NCBI RefSeq assembly: GCF_001908375.1
Contig: NZ_CP017244.1
Span: forward strand, 310,001-374,000
Length of the DNA: 64,000 bases
Origin: Rhizobium etli 8C-3
Lineage (GTDB): Bacteria > Pseudomonadota > Alphaproteobacteria > Rhizobiales > Rhizobiaceae
Direction of reading: 5' to 3'
Shown: positions 45,101 through 54,478 of the stretch, piece by piece
Numbering within the stretch: position 1 is the first letter of the stretch
Layout: each line of letters begins with the position of its first letter
Made by a program: the position numbers and the translations under genes
The notes under the pieces: model-generated
The model's input: the letters and a program-made list of their open reading frames with translations, nothing else
Database searches by the model: none
Told to the model about the DNA's origin: nothing

Positions 45101-46438
45101 CTAGTTCCTCTTGCCATCGCGGATCTGCGCGAAATAGTGGTCGGACCCGACCTGGCCGCCCTTAAGGGCGATCTGTAGGCCATTGGTCGGCTCATAGCTG
45201 CCATGGGCGAGGCAAAGCGGAGAACCAGGTGTGTGGGGAAGCGGGAGAAGCGTCGTCAGGGCGTCTATCTTCAACTGCCTGAGTGCATGACTGGAGGTAT
45301 CGCCGCCGGCAATGACCGCGCGCGAAAGCCCTTGGCTTTCTATTAAACGGCGCAAAACCGAGCCGAGCGCACTTCCGAGCTTGTGACGTGCGAAGGGGAC
45401 CATGTCGATGTGAATGCCAACGTCCGCCGAGGGGCCAAGGGCGGTATAGAAAATGACGCTCCTTCCCTCCTTCAGCTTTCGAGTGCCGGCCCGTACCGCT
45501 TCGTCCACCAATCGTTCGCTATCTTCCGACACCAGTGCAAGAGGGTCGAGCGCAATGCTTTCAAATCCGACTTGGACAGCATTTCGGATTTGGCGCTCGG
45601 TTGTCGGAGATACGCTGCCGGACACGACGGCGAGGCGGTCGACTGGTCCGACATCGGCAAACGAAATGCGGCTTTCGCCGATAAACCCGTTTCGCCGCCA
45701 GGCACTGAGAAGCGCGTATTCGACACCTGACGAGCCGGCAACGAAACTCCCGGATTTGCGGGCAAGTCGGAGTAGCTGTTTACCCGCAGCCGCCTGTGTT
45801 GCCTCCGAATCGACATCGATGAGCATAATCCCGTCAGAAATCGATGCGAGTTCGTCGATCCGCGCATCGGCGTTTTCTGATGTGAGTGCAACAAGGTCGG
45901 CGACTGCAACGGGAACGCGCGTCTGCTTTGCCAGGTGGGCGGCAAGGTCGGCCTCATCCATCGGAGTGACTGGATGGCAACGCATCACCGGGTGCCGATC
46001 GATGCGATAGATGCGGCCCTGGTAGGCGGCGAAGAGGTTGCCAAAGGCGGTATAGCGCTTCAATTGCGGCGCACCGACGATGACGGGCACAATAGACTGG
46101 GAAAACGTCGTCCGGCCGATTTCGATCGCCTTGCCGATGCTGCCGATCTCAGCACTGGAATCGAAGGTCGAGCAGACCTTGTAGTGGCATATCTCGGCAC
46201 CCAGTAACTTCAGCCATTCGAAGGCGGGCGTCAGGTGCTGTTGCATCCATGCGGGTGTCTCGCTGCGGCTTGTTCCTGCAATACCGATTGCCCGGCAACC
46301 CTTGAAGCGGGCGAGAATTTCAGGTGTCGGGATGTCGAGGAAGAGCACAGTGGCAATGCCGTTCGACGCCAGGGCCTCCATGACGTCGGTGGAGCCGGTA
46401 AAGTCATCGCCGTAGTAGCTGACGAGGAGCTTGTCCAT
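45101..46438 (-). CDS. oiaK: Probable 3-oxo-isoapionate kinase (OiaK; DUF1537 / four-carbon acid sugar kinase family)
   Basis: The 445-residue protein has the family's N-terminal substrate motif YYGDDFTGSTDVMEAL (residues 9-24) and a C-terminal nucleotide-binding domain with VIAGGDTSSHALRQL near 385-400. DUF1537 kinases phosphorylate acid sugars; with a RuBisCO-like protein five bases upstream and ApnO downstream, the assignment is 3-oxo-isoapionate to its 4-phosphate. Sequence alone cannot distinguish this from other acid-sugar kinases of the family. Confidence 0.88.
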   Translation of the reverse strand: MDKLLVSYYGDDFTGSTDVMEALASNGIATVLFLDIPTPEILARFKGCRAIGIAGTSRSETPAWMQQHLTPAFEWLKLLGAEICHYKVCSTFDSSAEIGSIGKAIEIGRTTFSQSIVPVIVGAPQLKRYTAFGNLFAAYQGRIYRIDRHPVMRCHPVTPMDEADLAAHLAKQTRVPVAVADLVALTSENADARIDELASISDGIMLIDVDSEATQAAAGKQLLRLARKSGSFVAGSSGVEYALLSAWRRNGFIGESRISFADVGPVDRLAVVSGSVSPTTERQIRNAVQVGFESIALDPLALVSEDSERLVDEAVRAGTRKLKEGRSVIFYTALGPSADVGIHIDMVPFARHKLGSALGSVLRRLIESQGLSRAVIAGGDTSSHALRQLKIDALTTLLPLPHTPGSPLCLAHGSYEPTNGLQIALKGGQVGSDHYFAQIRDGKRN

Positions 46439-46443
46439 CTCGA

Positions 46444-47700
46444 TCAGGCGCCTTTTCCGTCGCTGAACTTTGCAATGGCGGCCGCAAGCTCAAGATGATC
46501 CTTCGCGTAGGTCTTCAATGGTATGTCGGCGACCGCGGCCTGCCAGGCCTGCTGTACGGCCCGAACGCCGGCGGCCGGTCCGCCGGGGTGACTGACGATG
46601 CCGCCGCCGCAAAGGTAGAGAAGGTCGGTGGTACGGCCGGTCCGTTGGTAGGTCTCCGGGGCTTGTCCTCCCCACTGACCGGATCCAGCAACCGGAAGCG
46701 GGCAGTCGGAGGCGTCGAAGAGCGGCGTGGTAACGGCCTTGAACGAGGCGACGAAGCTCTCGTCCGGTTCCCAGTATTTGACGCCAATGCCGTTGATCTG
46801 GAACTGATCGACGCCGAGCAGCCGCCAGAATTGCTGGTAGACCTTGAAGTCCATGCCGGCGCCAGGCGCGCGCGTCAGCACGTCCCAACCGTTGCGATGC
46901 GCATGCAGCACCAGATTGGATCTCTTTCGAAGAAAACTCATGCCGCCGAAGCCGATCGAATTGATGTTGACGACGGCGCAGTTGCCGCCGGCCTTGGCGA
47001 CGATGTCGTGGTTGCGCATCATCTGGTCGGGGTCGGCATGTGAGATGCCGAACGCATACATGACCTTTTTTCCGGTCTTCTGTTCGTGGTCCAGAATACG
47101 TGGCATGATCGCTGCGACACGCTCCTTGAGTGGCGAGTATGCCGGGCTCATCAGCTTTTCGTCATCCTTGATGAAGTCGACGCCGGATTCGATGAGTTCG
47201 CCAACAAGCTGTGCCGTTTCGTGTGGCCGCAGGCCAAGAGCCGGCTTGACGATCGTACCGATGATCGGACGGTCCTCTACCCCGGTCAGGCGACGACTTC
47301 CAGGAATGCCGAATTGTGGTCCCGGATGGGCACTCTTGAAGGCCTCCGGCAGTATCATGTCGACGATGCGGATGCCGGTCATGCCCTTGATGGAATAGAC
47401 GCCCCCGATTGCAATGGTCATCAGGGCCGAAAGATCCGTGCCGATCGCGTCCAGCGGATAGGCGATGTCGACATCTGCGCGGTGGAGCAAAGTGCCAGGG
47501 CCAACTTCGGGCCAGGTCGGACGGCTTGCATCGCCAAGGCGGCGGATCGCCAGTACTCGGGCGGCGACACGCGATTTCAGTTCCTCGGTTTCACCCGGAA
47601 CGGGCACGAAGGTTCCAGTCGACTGGTCGCTTGCGATCTTGTCCGCCATGGCGTCGACACTCCCGGGTGTCTCGATGCGGTAGGTCAGTGTAATCGTCAT
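46444..47700 (-). CDS. oiaX: RuBisCO-like protein acting on 3-oxo-isoapionate 4-phosphate (decarboxylase OiaX, or OiaT-type transcarboxylase/hydrolase)
   Basis: The 418-residue protein starts at the ATG at 47700. It has the RuBisCO large-subunit fold with metal-site residues K178-D-D180-E181 (the carbamylated Lys, Asp and Glu of GxDFxKDDE) and the active-site lysine K152 (KPALGL). It is not a CO2-fixing enzyme: small-subunit genes and other Calvin-cycle genes are absent. Beside a DUF1537 kinase and ApnO it should process 3-oxo-isoapionate 4-phosphate. Two such RuBisCO-like activities are known; I favour decarboxylation to L-erythrulose 1-phosphate, but cannot exclude transcarboxylation/hydrolysis to 3-phosphoglycerate and glycolate. 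Confidence 0.82.
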   Translation of the reverse strand: MTITLTYRIETPGSVDAMADKIASDQSTGTFVPVPGETEELKSRVAARVLAIRRLGDASRPTWPEVGPGTLLHRADVDIAYPLDAIGTDLSALMTIAIGGVYSIKGMTGIRIVDMILPEAFKSAHPGPQFGIPGSRRLTGVEDRPIIGTIVKPALGLRPHETAQLVGELIESGVDFIKDDEKLMSPAYSPLKERVAAIMPRILDHEQKTGKKVMYAFGISHADPDQMMRNHDIVAKAGGNCAVVNINSIGFGGMSFLRKRSNLVLHAHRNGWDVLTRAPGAGMDFKVYQQFWRLLGVDQFQINGIGVKYWEPDESFVASFKAVTTPLFDASDCPLPVAGSGQWGGQAPETYQRTGRTTDLLYLCGGGIVSHPGGPAAGVRAVQQAWQAAVADIPLKTYAKDHLELAAAIAKFSDGKGA

Positions 47701-47855
47701 AACGTGCGGGTCGCTCCTTTCGCACGACAAATTGTCATGGCATCAACTGATTATCTGGTATAATGAGTATTCCATTTGATGAAAAGCGGATTCTTTTGGA
47801 GTGCGACTTGGGGCTGAGCTTTGTTCTCGGCATGGAAGATGATAGGAGGAGACGT
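47701..47855. promoter_or_regulatory. Divergent promoter between the RuBisCO-like gene and the GntR gene, with an operator-like motif
   Basis: The site CTGGTATAATGAGT at 47755-47768 repeats the motif at 44774 with one change, 55 bases before the RuBisCO-like start. On the forward strand it includes a perfect TATAAT (47759-47764), so the same bases may be the -10 box of the regulator gene; TTGTCA at 47732 is a candidate -35 but the 21-base spacing is long. Repressor binding here would control both directions. Confidence 0.55.
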
Positions 47856-48578
47856 TTGAGCCAGCGAGATCTTATGACACAACCCATCGAACAAATCGTC
47901 CGCCGGAAACTGTCCGACGAAGTGTTTGATCGACTTGAGCGGATGATTACGTCAGGCGAACTTCAGCCTGGCGACGAAATGCCGTCCGAACGCGTTCTCA
48001 TGGAGCGCTTTGGTGTTGGTCGTCCTGCAATCCGCGAAGCGATGCAGTCACTTGCCAATAAGGGGCTCGTGAACATTTCCCATGGTGAACGAGCCAAGGT
48101 ACTGCAACTGACGGCTCAATCGATCTTCCGCCAGGTCGATTTGACCGCGAAGATCATGCTGTCCCAGTCGGCCGATTCGCTGGAGCATCTGAAGAGCGCC
48201 CGGATTTTCTTCGAACGGGGCATGGCGCGGGAGGCCGCTCAACGTACCAAGCAGAGCGACGTCGACGAGCTTCGCGACATTATCGAACGCCAGCGCCGCG
48301 CATTGGGACACGCAGAAGAATTCATCGCCGCGGATATGAAGTTTCACACGCGCATCGCTCAAATTTCCGGCAATCCGATATTCGTTGCCGTAAGTGAGGC
48401 GATGCTCGCATGGCTGAAGGAATATCACACCGACATGCTCATCTGGACCGGCAAGGAAAAGCTTACACTGGTCGAGCACGAGGAAATACTCGAGCGGCTT
48501 GCCGCAAACGACGCCGATGGTGCTGAAGCAGCGGTTTTGAAGCATCTCGAACGCTCGCGGGCGCTCTACACGAAGTAG
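47856..48578 (+). CDS. GntR-family transcriptional regulator (FadR/FCD subfamily), probable apiose-locus regulator
   Basis: The 240-residue protein starts at a TTG at 47856, chosen because AGGAGGA (47844-47850) sits at ideal spacing and the length fits the family; ATGs at 47763 and 47832 are alternatives. The N-terminal winged helix (about 12-80) has MPSERVLMERFGVGRPAIREAMQSL, and the C-terminal FCD helical domain (about 95-225) includes the metal-type ligands D.KFHTRIA and a later His. It is divergent from the RuBisCO-like gene and is the only regulator of the locus, so it probably binds the shared motif at 44774 and 47755. Confidence 0.9.
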   Translation: MSQRDLMTQPIEQIVRRKLSDEVFDRLERMITSGELQPGDEMPSERVLMERFGVGRPAIREAMQSLANKGLVNISHGERAKVLQLTAQSIFRQVDLTAKIMLSQSADSLEHLKSARIFFERGMAREAAQRTKQSDVDELRDIIERQRRALGHAEEFIAADMKFHTRIAQISGNPIFVAVSEAMLAWLKEYHTDMLIWTGKEKLTLVEHEEILERLAANDADGAEAAVLKHLERSRALYTK

Positions 48579-48676
48579 TTCACGGCATGTGGCTCCATCA
48601 CCGGCGATATCCAAAGCGCCTCTACGGCTGAAGCTTCGTTCAAGCCGCCGCTCGGCAGCAATCGGCCTGCTCATAC

Positions 48677-49216
48677 TCACTTGGAAATGCTCTTGGCAAA
48701 GGCTTGGAACAGGGCAAATCCGCTCGGCCAGTCCTCAAGCCCACTGCCGCCATTGATATGGCCGAGTGCTCCGACCTCGGCAATGTGGCTTCCCCACTCA
48801 GCCGCCCGTAGGCGGGCATGTTCAATCTTGCCATAAGGGTCGTTGGAACTTGCAACGACGAGAGAGGGAAAACGGAGCCTGCCTTTTGGCGGGCCGGTGA
48901 AAGCGCCAGCCTCCGCTGGGAAGGCTTCGGACTGTGGATCGGGCACCGCCACAAGGAAGGCGCCTGCTACGGGAAGAGAAGAAAAGCGCTGCCAATGGAC
49001 GACCAGAAGACACGCCAGACTGTGCGCTACCAGCAGCGGCGCATTTTTCGTGGCGGCGACGGTTTGCTCCAGCGCTGCGGCCCAGTCGGCAAGATCCGGC
49101 TTATCCCAGCTCTTCGGTTGAAAACGGATCGCTTCGGGATTTGCCCGCTCCCAATGCGTTTGCCAATGGGTTTCCCCTGATCCTCCAATACCGGGCAGTA
49201 TGATGATGTCGGCCAT
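48677..49216 (-). CDS. RBBP9/YdeN-family serine hydrolase
   Basis: The 179-residue alpha/beta hydrolase begins IIILPGIGGSGETHWQTHWE, the typical start of the family, with nucleophile Ser66 (LLVAHSLAC), an Asp in SSNDPYG and a His in LGHINGGSG. The substrate is not known for bacterial members. It is convergent with the GntR gene and divergent from the Lrp regulator at 49320, which may control it. Confidence 0.9.
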   Translation of the reverse strand: MADIIILPGIGGSGETHWQTHWERANPEAIRFQPKSWDKPDLADWAAALEQTVAATKNAPLLVAHSLACLLVVHWQRFSSLPVAGAFLVAVPDPQSEAFPAEAGAFTGPPKGRLRFPSLVVASSNDPYGKIEHARLRAAEWGSHIAEVGALGHINGGSGLEDWPSGFALFQAFAKSISK

Positions 49217-49319
49217 ACTTTTCTCCTTTCATGCCAGGACGATGGCGTCTTCCATCTGTCTCTGGAATAGGCAATCATCGGAAAACACATCCGATTTCCG
49301 ATGAACTAAAGGTCACAGC

Positions 49320-49796
49320 ATGCCACCTGCCCAGAACGGTCGCTTCCTGCTCGATCCGACCGATATCGCCATCATTGAAGCCTTGCAGGAGGATGGACGC
49401 ATTGCGATTTCTGAACTTGGGCGCAAGATTGGATTGTCTCAACCGGCGACGTCGGAGAGAGTGAAGCGGCTGGAAGAACGTGGCATCATCGCCGGCTACG
49501 GTGCACGTATCGATGCCGCCCGGCTCGGGTTGGGAATGATGGCGATCGTGCGCCTGCGCACGACGCACGAGCACATCCGCGCATGTTTGAAACAGTTTTC
49601 CGAGATGCCGCATGTCATAGAAGTGTTGCGGCTGACGGGAGAGGACTGCTTTTTCTTGAAGGTTCTCGTCCCGTCACCGGGAGACCTCGAGACGCTGGTG
49701 GATTCGATTGCGCGGTTCGGGGCCGTAACGACGTCTCTCGTCTTGCGTGGCGAGCCGCCGAAATTCATCGGGCGCACGCTCATCCAGCAGGTTTAG
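49320..49796 (+). CDS. Lrp/AsnC-family transcriptional regulator
   Basis: The 158-residue protein has a helix-turn-helix at about 10-60 (LDPTDIAIIEALQEDGRIAISELGRKIGLS, then ATSERVKRLEERGII) and an RAM/effector-sensing domain at about 75-150. AAGGTCAC precedes the ATG. Members respond to amino acids. It sits between an RBBP9-type hydrolase (divergent) and an esterase gene on its own strand. Confidence 0.92.
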   Translation: MPPAQNGRFLLDPTDIAIIEALQEDGRIAISELGRKIGLSQPATSERVKRLEERGIIAGYGARIDAARLGLGMMAIVRLRTTHEHIRACLKQFSEMPHVIEVLRLTGEDCFFLKVLVPSPGDLETLVDSIARFGAVTTSLVLRGEPPKFIGRTLIQQV

Positions 49797-49877
49797 GAAT
49801 TTCAAGCGTAAAGCCGATCGAGCGGATTTTACGGAGAAAGAGAACGGACGAACTTCGAACCAAGATGAGGGTTGCCT

Positions 49878-50786
49878 GTGCACCAATCGATGCCGACAGA
49901 GACAGGGGTTTTGCAGTTCCTAAAAATCTGTGACAGCTTCTATCCCGCTGATGCGGTAGATGCTTCCATTTCCCAGCAAAGGCAATGGTACGATGCGCTT
50001 TGTGCGCGGTTCGACCAGCCCGTGCCTGAGGGACTGACGAGTGCCGATGCCCTCGTTTCCGACCGGATAGCGACACGGCATTACCGGCCGAAGGCGATTA
50101 GGACAGAGACCGCCCTGCTTTATCTGCATGGTGGCGGCTTTGTCGTGGGATCGCTTGAAAGCCATCATGCGATCTGCGCCGAGATTGCGGATTTTGCCGG
50201 TGCCGAACTCGTTTCGGTCGATTATCGCCTTGCGCCAGAAAATCGATGGCCGGCGCAAACGGATGATTGTTTCGAGGTGTTGAAACACCTGCTCGTCTCG
50301 GGCCGGCAGGTCGTGCTGATCGGCGACAGTGCTGGCGGCAATCTCGCCGCTGGATTGGCGATCAGAGCACGGCAGCAGCGATTGGGCGGCATTACCGGCC
50401 AGGTGCTGATCTATCCGGCACTTGGCGGAGATCTTCTATCCGGTTCCTACAGGGAAATGCAAAATGCACCGGGGCTGAGAACGTCGGACGTCGCCTATTA
50501 CCGTGCGATGGTGAAGGCTCCCCCAGGCGATCCTGTCGCCGAACCCCTTGCCGCCGCCTCATTTGCGGAGCTGCCGGCCGCCTTCATCACCGTCGCTCAT
50601 TTCGATCCGCTGCGTGACGATGGCCGCTGCTACGCGGCAAAGCTTGCCAGGGCCGGTGTTGAGGTCTGGTTCCGCGAAGAGCCGCAATTGGTGCACGCCT
50701 GGCTGAGAGCCCGTCATATGAGCGATGGAGCCCGCGTCGCCTTTCGGGCAGTGTGCGAGGCGGCCAGCCGTTTTGCTGCAGCATGA
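49878..50786 (+). CDS. Alpha/beta hydrolase of the HSL/acetyl-esterase family
   Basis: The 302-residue protein starts at the GTG at 49878, six bases after GAGGG; a TTG at 49872 is in frame. It has the oxyanion motif HGGGF near 80, nucleophile elbow GDSAGGN near 150, Asp in the region FITVAHFDPLRDDG and catalytic His in the LVHAW motif. It hydrolyses small esters or lactones. Its gene stops four bases before the convergent CocE-type gene ends. Confidence 0.9.
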   Translation: MHQSMPTETGVLQFLKICDSFYPADAVDASISQQRQWYDALCARFDQPVPEGLTSADALVSDRIATRHYRPKAIRTETALLYLHGGGFVVGSLESHHAICAEIADFAGAELVSVDYRLAPENRWPAQTDDCFEVLKHLLVSGRQVVLIGDSAGGNLAAGLAIRARQQRLGGITGQVLIYPALGGDLLSGSYREMQNAPGLRTSDVAYYRAMVKAPPGDPVAEPLAAASFAELPAAFITVAHFDPLRDDGRCYAAKLARAGVEVWFREEPQLVHAWLRARHMSDGARVAFRAVCEAASRFAAA

Positions 50787-50789
50787 TCA

Positions 50790-52793
50790 TTACATCAGGT
50801 CCCGGGCGATCCGCTTTTCTGCGAATTTCTTTTCAAAGACCTTGTTCTCGCCTTCATAGGCCGTGACGACGGCGCTGATCATCCAACGCGTCTTAGTGCA
50901 GGAGATCCTGGCCGTCGACACGGTGCGTATGGACCAGGCGGGGCGCTGCATCTCGCACGTCCATGTGGAAATGCCGGTCATCGAAAGAGGATCGTCAGGT
51001 GCGATCGACCAGACTTCCTGCCTCACCTGCCGTGTCGAAAGCCCGGTCTGGGGATGCTCGAAAAGACCGGTGTCCTCATGGATGTGATAATGGGTCAAAT
51101 TGGTGCAGAGATCACGGACGACCTGTCTCTTCGTGGCGGCAGGAGCGTGCTCGATATATTTCGGCAGTGGATCAGGATCGTCAGGCGCCTTCATCTCGAT
51201 CCGTTGATGGTCGCCCAGTTTGGGAAGCGCAAGGCCGATCGAGGCCACATCGATGCTCACGCCAGTGTTCTCCGGCGGTGGCAGTATCAGCGGCCAATAG
51301 GCAGTCGAGAGCGAAAGGCGGATGCGGTGACCGCGGCGGACGCGATAGCCGCAGGCATCAAGGACGATGCGCACCGTGGTCCGTTCTCCCGCCTTCAGCG
51401 GTTCCGGCGCGGCATTGCTGTCGCGATGAGCAAGGTTGAGCACGCCGAACGAGATGCGTGTGGCTGTCCCGTCGGGATGAACATCGACTAGACGAACGCA
51501 AAGATTGGCGGTCGCCGCCGTTGAGCGAAGAGAAAGCGTGAGTTCCGGCCGGCCAAGATAGTCATGGTCCTCGGCAAGCGGCAGGGTTTCGAAAACGAGA
51601 GACCCCGCATCATCGCCGCGCTGGTCGAGAGCCATCTCCGCATCCGGCTTAAGCGTAAAATATTCGCCTGATGCCGTGCCGGTATCGAGTGGTGAACGCA
51701 GATAGACGGGATGCTCCGGCGCCTGGGGGATCGGCATTCCCTCAGTCAGCCGGCCGAACTGCTCGACATAAAGGCACTGCATCTTTGGGGGCTCCCAGAC
51801 ATCCTTGGTAATCCAAAAGCCGGGATCGAAAACCCGGCGCGGTGCCGGCCGGACGGCATCGAGGATATAGGCGCGCACCTGCGGCAGCCGATCGACGCCG
51901 TTTTTGTCGCCACGCAGCCAGCGGTTCCACCAGGCAATTGCCTCTCCGTGAAAGTCGGTGCGTGGCTTTGGCCAGGCGAAATGCGGGTATTTGTGAACCC
52001 ATGGCCCGATGAGCGCCTTGGCTTTGCTGCCGAGACCTTCCACCGCCATCAGCGGCGTATTGCGGTAGCCATCGGCCCAACCGGCGATGACAAGTGCGGG
52101 AATGTCGACGCGGGAAAAATCTTCCGAAATCGAGCCATGACGCCAAAAGTCGTCCTTGCGCTGATGCTTGAGCCACTCTTCCATGAAGAAGGGTTCGCGC
52201 TCAAGGCGTTGCAGCCACATTTCCTTCCAGCGGTCGCCGACGATTGCAGGGTCGGGCGGGCGTGATTGATAACCGAGCATGGTTGCGGCCCAGGAAAGCT
52301 GGGCCGAAAGATGGCATCCATTTTTGTAGTGGATGTCATCGTTGAAACGATCGACTGTCGAAGCGATGGAGATGATCGCTTTAAGGGCCGGCGGGCGAAG
52401 GGCTGCGACCTGGAGACTGTTGAACCCGCCCCAGGAAATACCCATCATGCCAACAGAACCGTTCGACCAGGGCTGAGCAGCGATCCAGGCGATCAGTTCG
52501 CAGGCGTTGGCGAGTTCGAGCTCGGTATATTCGCCGTCAATGACATCGTCGGATTCGCCCGACCCTCTGATGTCGACGCGCACCCCCGCAATCCCCGCAG
52601 CGGCGAAGACGGGATAGGTCGATTCATCACGAAGGCTGGTGCCGTCGCGCTTGCGGTAAGGCAAGAACTCCAAGACCGCCGGCACGGGATCAGCCACTGC
52701 GTCGTCAGGCATCCAGATGCGCGCTGCAAGCTGCGAACCGTCCTTCAGGGCGATCCAATGGTTTTCGATGGTCGTGAAGCCGCGTTCGGTCAT
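50790..52793 (-). CDS. CocE/NonD-family hydrolase (X-Pro dipeptidyl-peptidase-like)
   Basis: The protein is 667 residues from the ATG at 52793; a TTG at 52850, touching the previous gene, is the alternative. It has an alpha/beta hydrolase domain with the nucleophile Ser120 (GISWGGF), a helical cap, and a C-terminal jelly-roll (about 400-560) typical of CocE and X-Pro peptidases. It lacks a signal peptide. It follows the peptide-type importer at 52847-57988, which suggests cytoplasmic cleavage of an imported ester or peptide. Confidence 0.88.
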   Translation of the reverse strand: MTERGFTTIENHWIALKDGSQLAARIWMPDDAVADPVPAVLEFLPYRKRDGTSLRDESTYPVFAAAGIAGVRVDIRGSGESDDVIDGEYTELELANACELIAWIAAQPWSNGSVGMMGISWGGFNSLQVAALRPPALKAIISIASTVDRFNDDIHYKNGCHLSAQLSWAATMLGYQSRPPDPAIVGDRWKEMWLQRLEREPFFMEEWLKHQRKDDFWRHGSISEDFSRVDIPALVIAGWADGYRNTPLMAVEGLGSKAKALIGPWVHKYPHFAWPKPRTDFHGEAIAWWNRWLRGDKNGVDRLPQVRAYILDAVRPAPRRVFDPGFWITKDVWEPPKMQCLYVEQFGRLTEGMPIPQAPEHPVYLRSPLDTGTASGEYFTLKPDAEMALDQRGDDAGSLVFETLPLAEDHDYLGRPELTLSLRSTAATANLCVRLVDVHPDGTATRISFGVLNLAHRDSNAAPEPLKAGERTTVRIVLDACGYRVRRGHRIRLSLSTAYWPLILPPPENTGVSIDVASIGLALPKLGDHQRIEMKAPDDPDPLPKYIEHAPAATKRQVVRDLCTNLTHYHIHEDTGLFEHPQTGLSTRQVRQEVWSIAPDDPLSMTGISTWTCEMQRPAWSIRTVSTARISCTKTRWMISAVVTAYEGENKVFEKKFAEKRIARDLM

Positions 52794-52846
52794 GGTGTCC
52801 TGGTTAGCAAACGGGAATGTGAACTGGGAACAGTCGGCCCCTGAAT

Positions 52847-54478
52847 TCAATTGCCGGCACTCTCCATCCTGCGTGTGGTGAGCACCCGCTCAAGCCAGCC
52901 GATCTTCATCTCGGGTACGGATTTGAGCAGGAGATCGGTATAGGCGTCGAATGGCGGGGAGAGCACCTTCGATTTTGGTCCGAAGCGGACGAGCTTGCCA
53001 CGATGCATCACTGCAACGCTGTCGGCGATCGCCCGCACAATAGCGATATCGTGGGTGATGAAGATGTAAGAAAGCTGCGATTCTTGCTGCAGTCGCAGAA
53101 GAAGGTTCAAGATGCCTTCTGCAACCAGCGGATCGAGCGCGGAAGTAGGCTCGTCGCACAGGATGAGGTCCGGTTTGGCGGCAAGTGCCCGAGCAATGGC
53201 GACACGCTGCTTCTGGCCCCCTGAAAGCTCCGCCGGGTAGCGATCGATGAAGCCGTTGCCCATCTCTATCTGGTCAAGCAGTTCCTTGACCCGAGCGGTC
53301 TTGGCTGCCCCGCGCAGGCCGTAGTAGAACGTAAGTGGCCGGCCGATGATGTCGCGCACGGTCTGGCGCGGGTTCATCGCCGTGTCGGCCATCTGATAGA
53401 TCAGCTGGATACGCCTCAGATCGTCGTGCGAGCGGCTTTTGACACTTTGCGGCAGAGGATTGCCGTGGAAGAACACCTTGCCGTCGCTCGGTGGCAGAAG
53501 ACCGGTGATGACGCGCGCAAGCGTCGACTTTCCGGAACCGGATTCGCCGACGACGGCAAGCGTCTGGCCCCTTGGAACATGCAGCGAGACATCATACAGT
53601 ACCTTGAAGCCGTTGGAATATTCAGCGCTGACATGGTCGACCTTCAAGAGCGCATCGGACTGGTCGGGTGCTTCTTCTCGAGCCGCCTGACGCACATTGA
53701 CGAGAGCGCGCGTATATTCTTGCCTCGGAGCCTCGATGATCTGCTGTACGCTGCCATACTCAACCTGCCTGCCATAGCGCAACACCATGATGTCGTCGGA
53801 AATCTGAGCGACCACGGCGAGGTCGTGGGTGATATAGAGTGCTGCCGTGCGTGTCTGCTCGATTGCATGCTTGATTGCGGCAAGGACATCGATCTGTGTC
53901 GTGACGTCGAGCGCTGTCGTCGGCTCGTCAAAGACGATGAGTTCGGGATTGGGGCAGAGCGCCATGGCCGTCATGGCGCGCTGCAACTGACCGCCGGAGA
54001 CCTGATGGGGAAAGCGATCTCCGAAGGTTTCGGGGTGCGGCAGGCCAAGCACCCGAAACAAGTAGATTGACCTTTCCTTCGCTTCCGCTTTGGTCATGAG
54101 CCCATGTTTCACCGAAGCCTCGATCACCTGATCGCCAAGCCGGTGTGCGGGGTTGAAAGCGGCTGCCGCCGACTGTGCGACATAGCAGACGCGCGCACCG
54201 CGGATCCGGCGGATGCCGACCGTGTCGAGTGCGAGAATATTCTGGCCGTCGAGGCGAACCTCACCGCCGGTGATTTCGGCACCGCCTCGCCCGTAGGCCA
54301 GGGCAGAAAGGCCGATCGTCGATTTGCCGGCACCCGATTCGCCGATGAGGCCAAGAACCTTGCCCCTTTTAAGGTCGAAGGACACGTCATCGACGATCGT
54401 CACGCGCTTCGGCGCCTCGCCCGGCGGATAGCTGGTCGCTTCGATCTTAAGATTGCGGACGCAAAGAAGCTCAGGCAT
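52847..54478 (-). CDS. Peptide-type ABC transporter, fused double ATPase
   Basis: The 543-residue protein holds two ABC domains. The first (about 1-265) has GESGAGKST, signature VSGGQLQR and Walker [13 protein letters not shown]; the second (about 275-540) has [17 protein letters not shown] and [12 protein letters not shown]. The order corresponds to DppD-DppF fused, as in the operon at 4335. It overlaps the permease gene by eight bases. Confidence 0.94.
   Translation of the reverse strand: MPELLCVRNLKIEATSYPPGEAPKRVTIVDDVSFDLKRGKVLGLIGESGAGKSTIGLSALAYGRGGAEITGGEVRLDGQNILALDTVGIRRIRGARVCYVAQSAAAAFNPAHRLGDQVIEASVKHGLMTKAEAKERSIYLFRVLGLPHPETFGDRFPHQVSGGQLQRAMTAMALCPNPELIVFDEPTTALDVTTQIDVLAAIKHAIEQTRTAALYITHDLAVVAQISDDIMVLRYGRQVEYGSVQQIIEAPRQEYTRALVNVRQAAREEAPDQSDALLKVDHVSAEYSNGFKVLYDVSLHVPRGQTLAVVGESGSGKSTLARVITGLLPPSDGKVFFHGNPLPQSVKSRSHDDLRRIQLIYQMADTAMNPRQTVRDIIGRPLTFYYGLRGAAKTARVKELLDQIEMGNGFIDRYPAELSGGQKQRVAIARALAAKPDLILCDEPTSALDPLVAEGILNLLLRLQQESQLSYIFITHDIAIVRAIADSVAVMHRGKLVRFGPKSKVLSPPFDAYTDLLLKSVPEMKIGWLERVLTTRRMESAGN

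Noticed and set aside
46444..47700. RuBisCO-like protein as a true carbon-fixing RuBisCO
   Set aside because: There is no small-subunit or phosphoribulokinase gene nearby, and the neighbours are acid-sugar kinase and apiose enzymes, so it is a RuBisCO-like catabolic enzyme.
47763..47855. Upstream start for the FadR-type regulator
   Set aside because: The ATG at 47763 overlaps the TATAAT/operator-like motif and adds 31 residues outside the family; AGGAGGA with TTG at 47856 is a better start.
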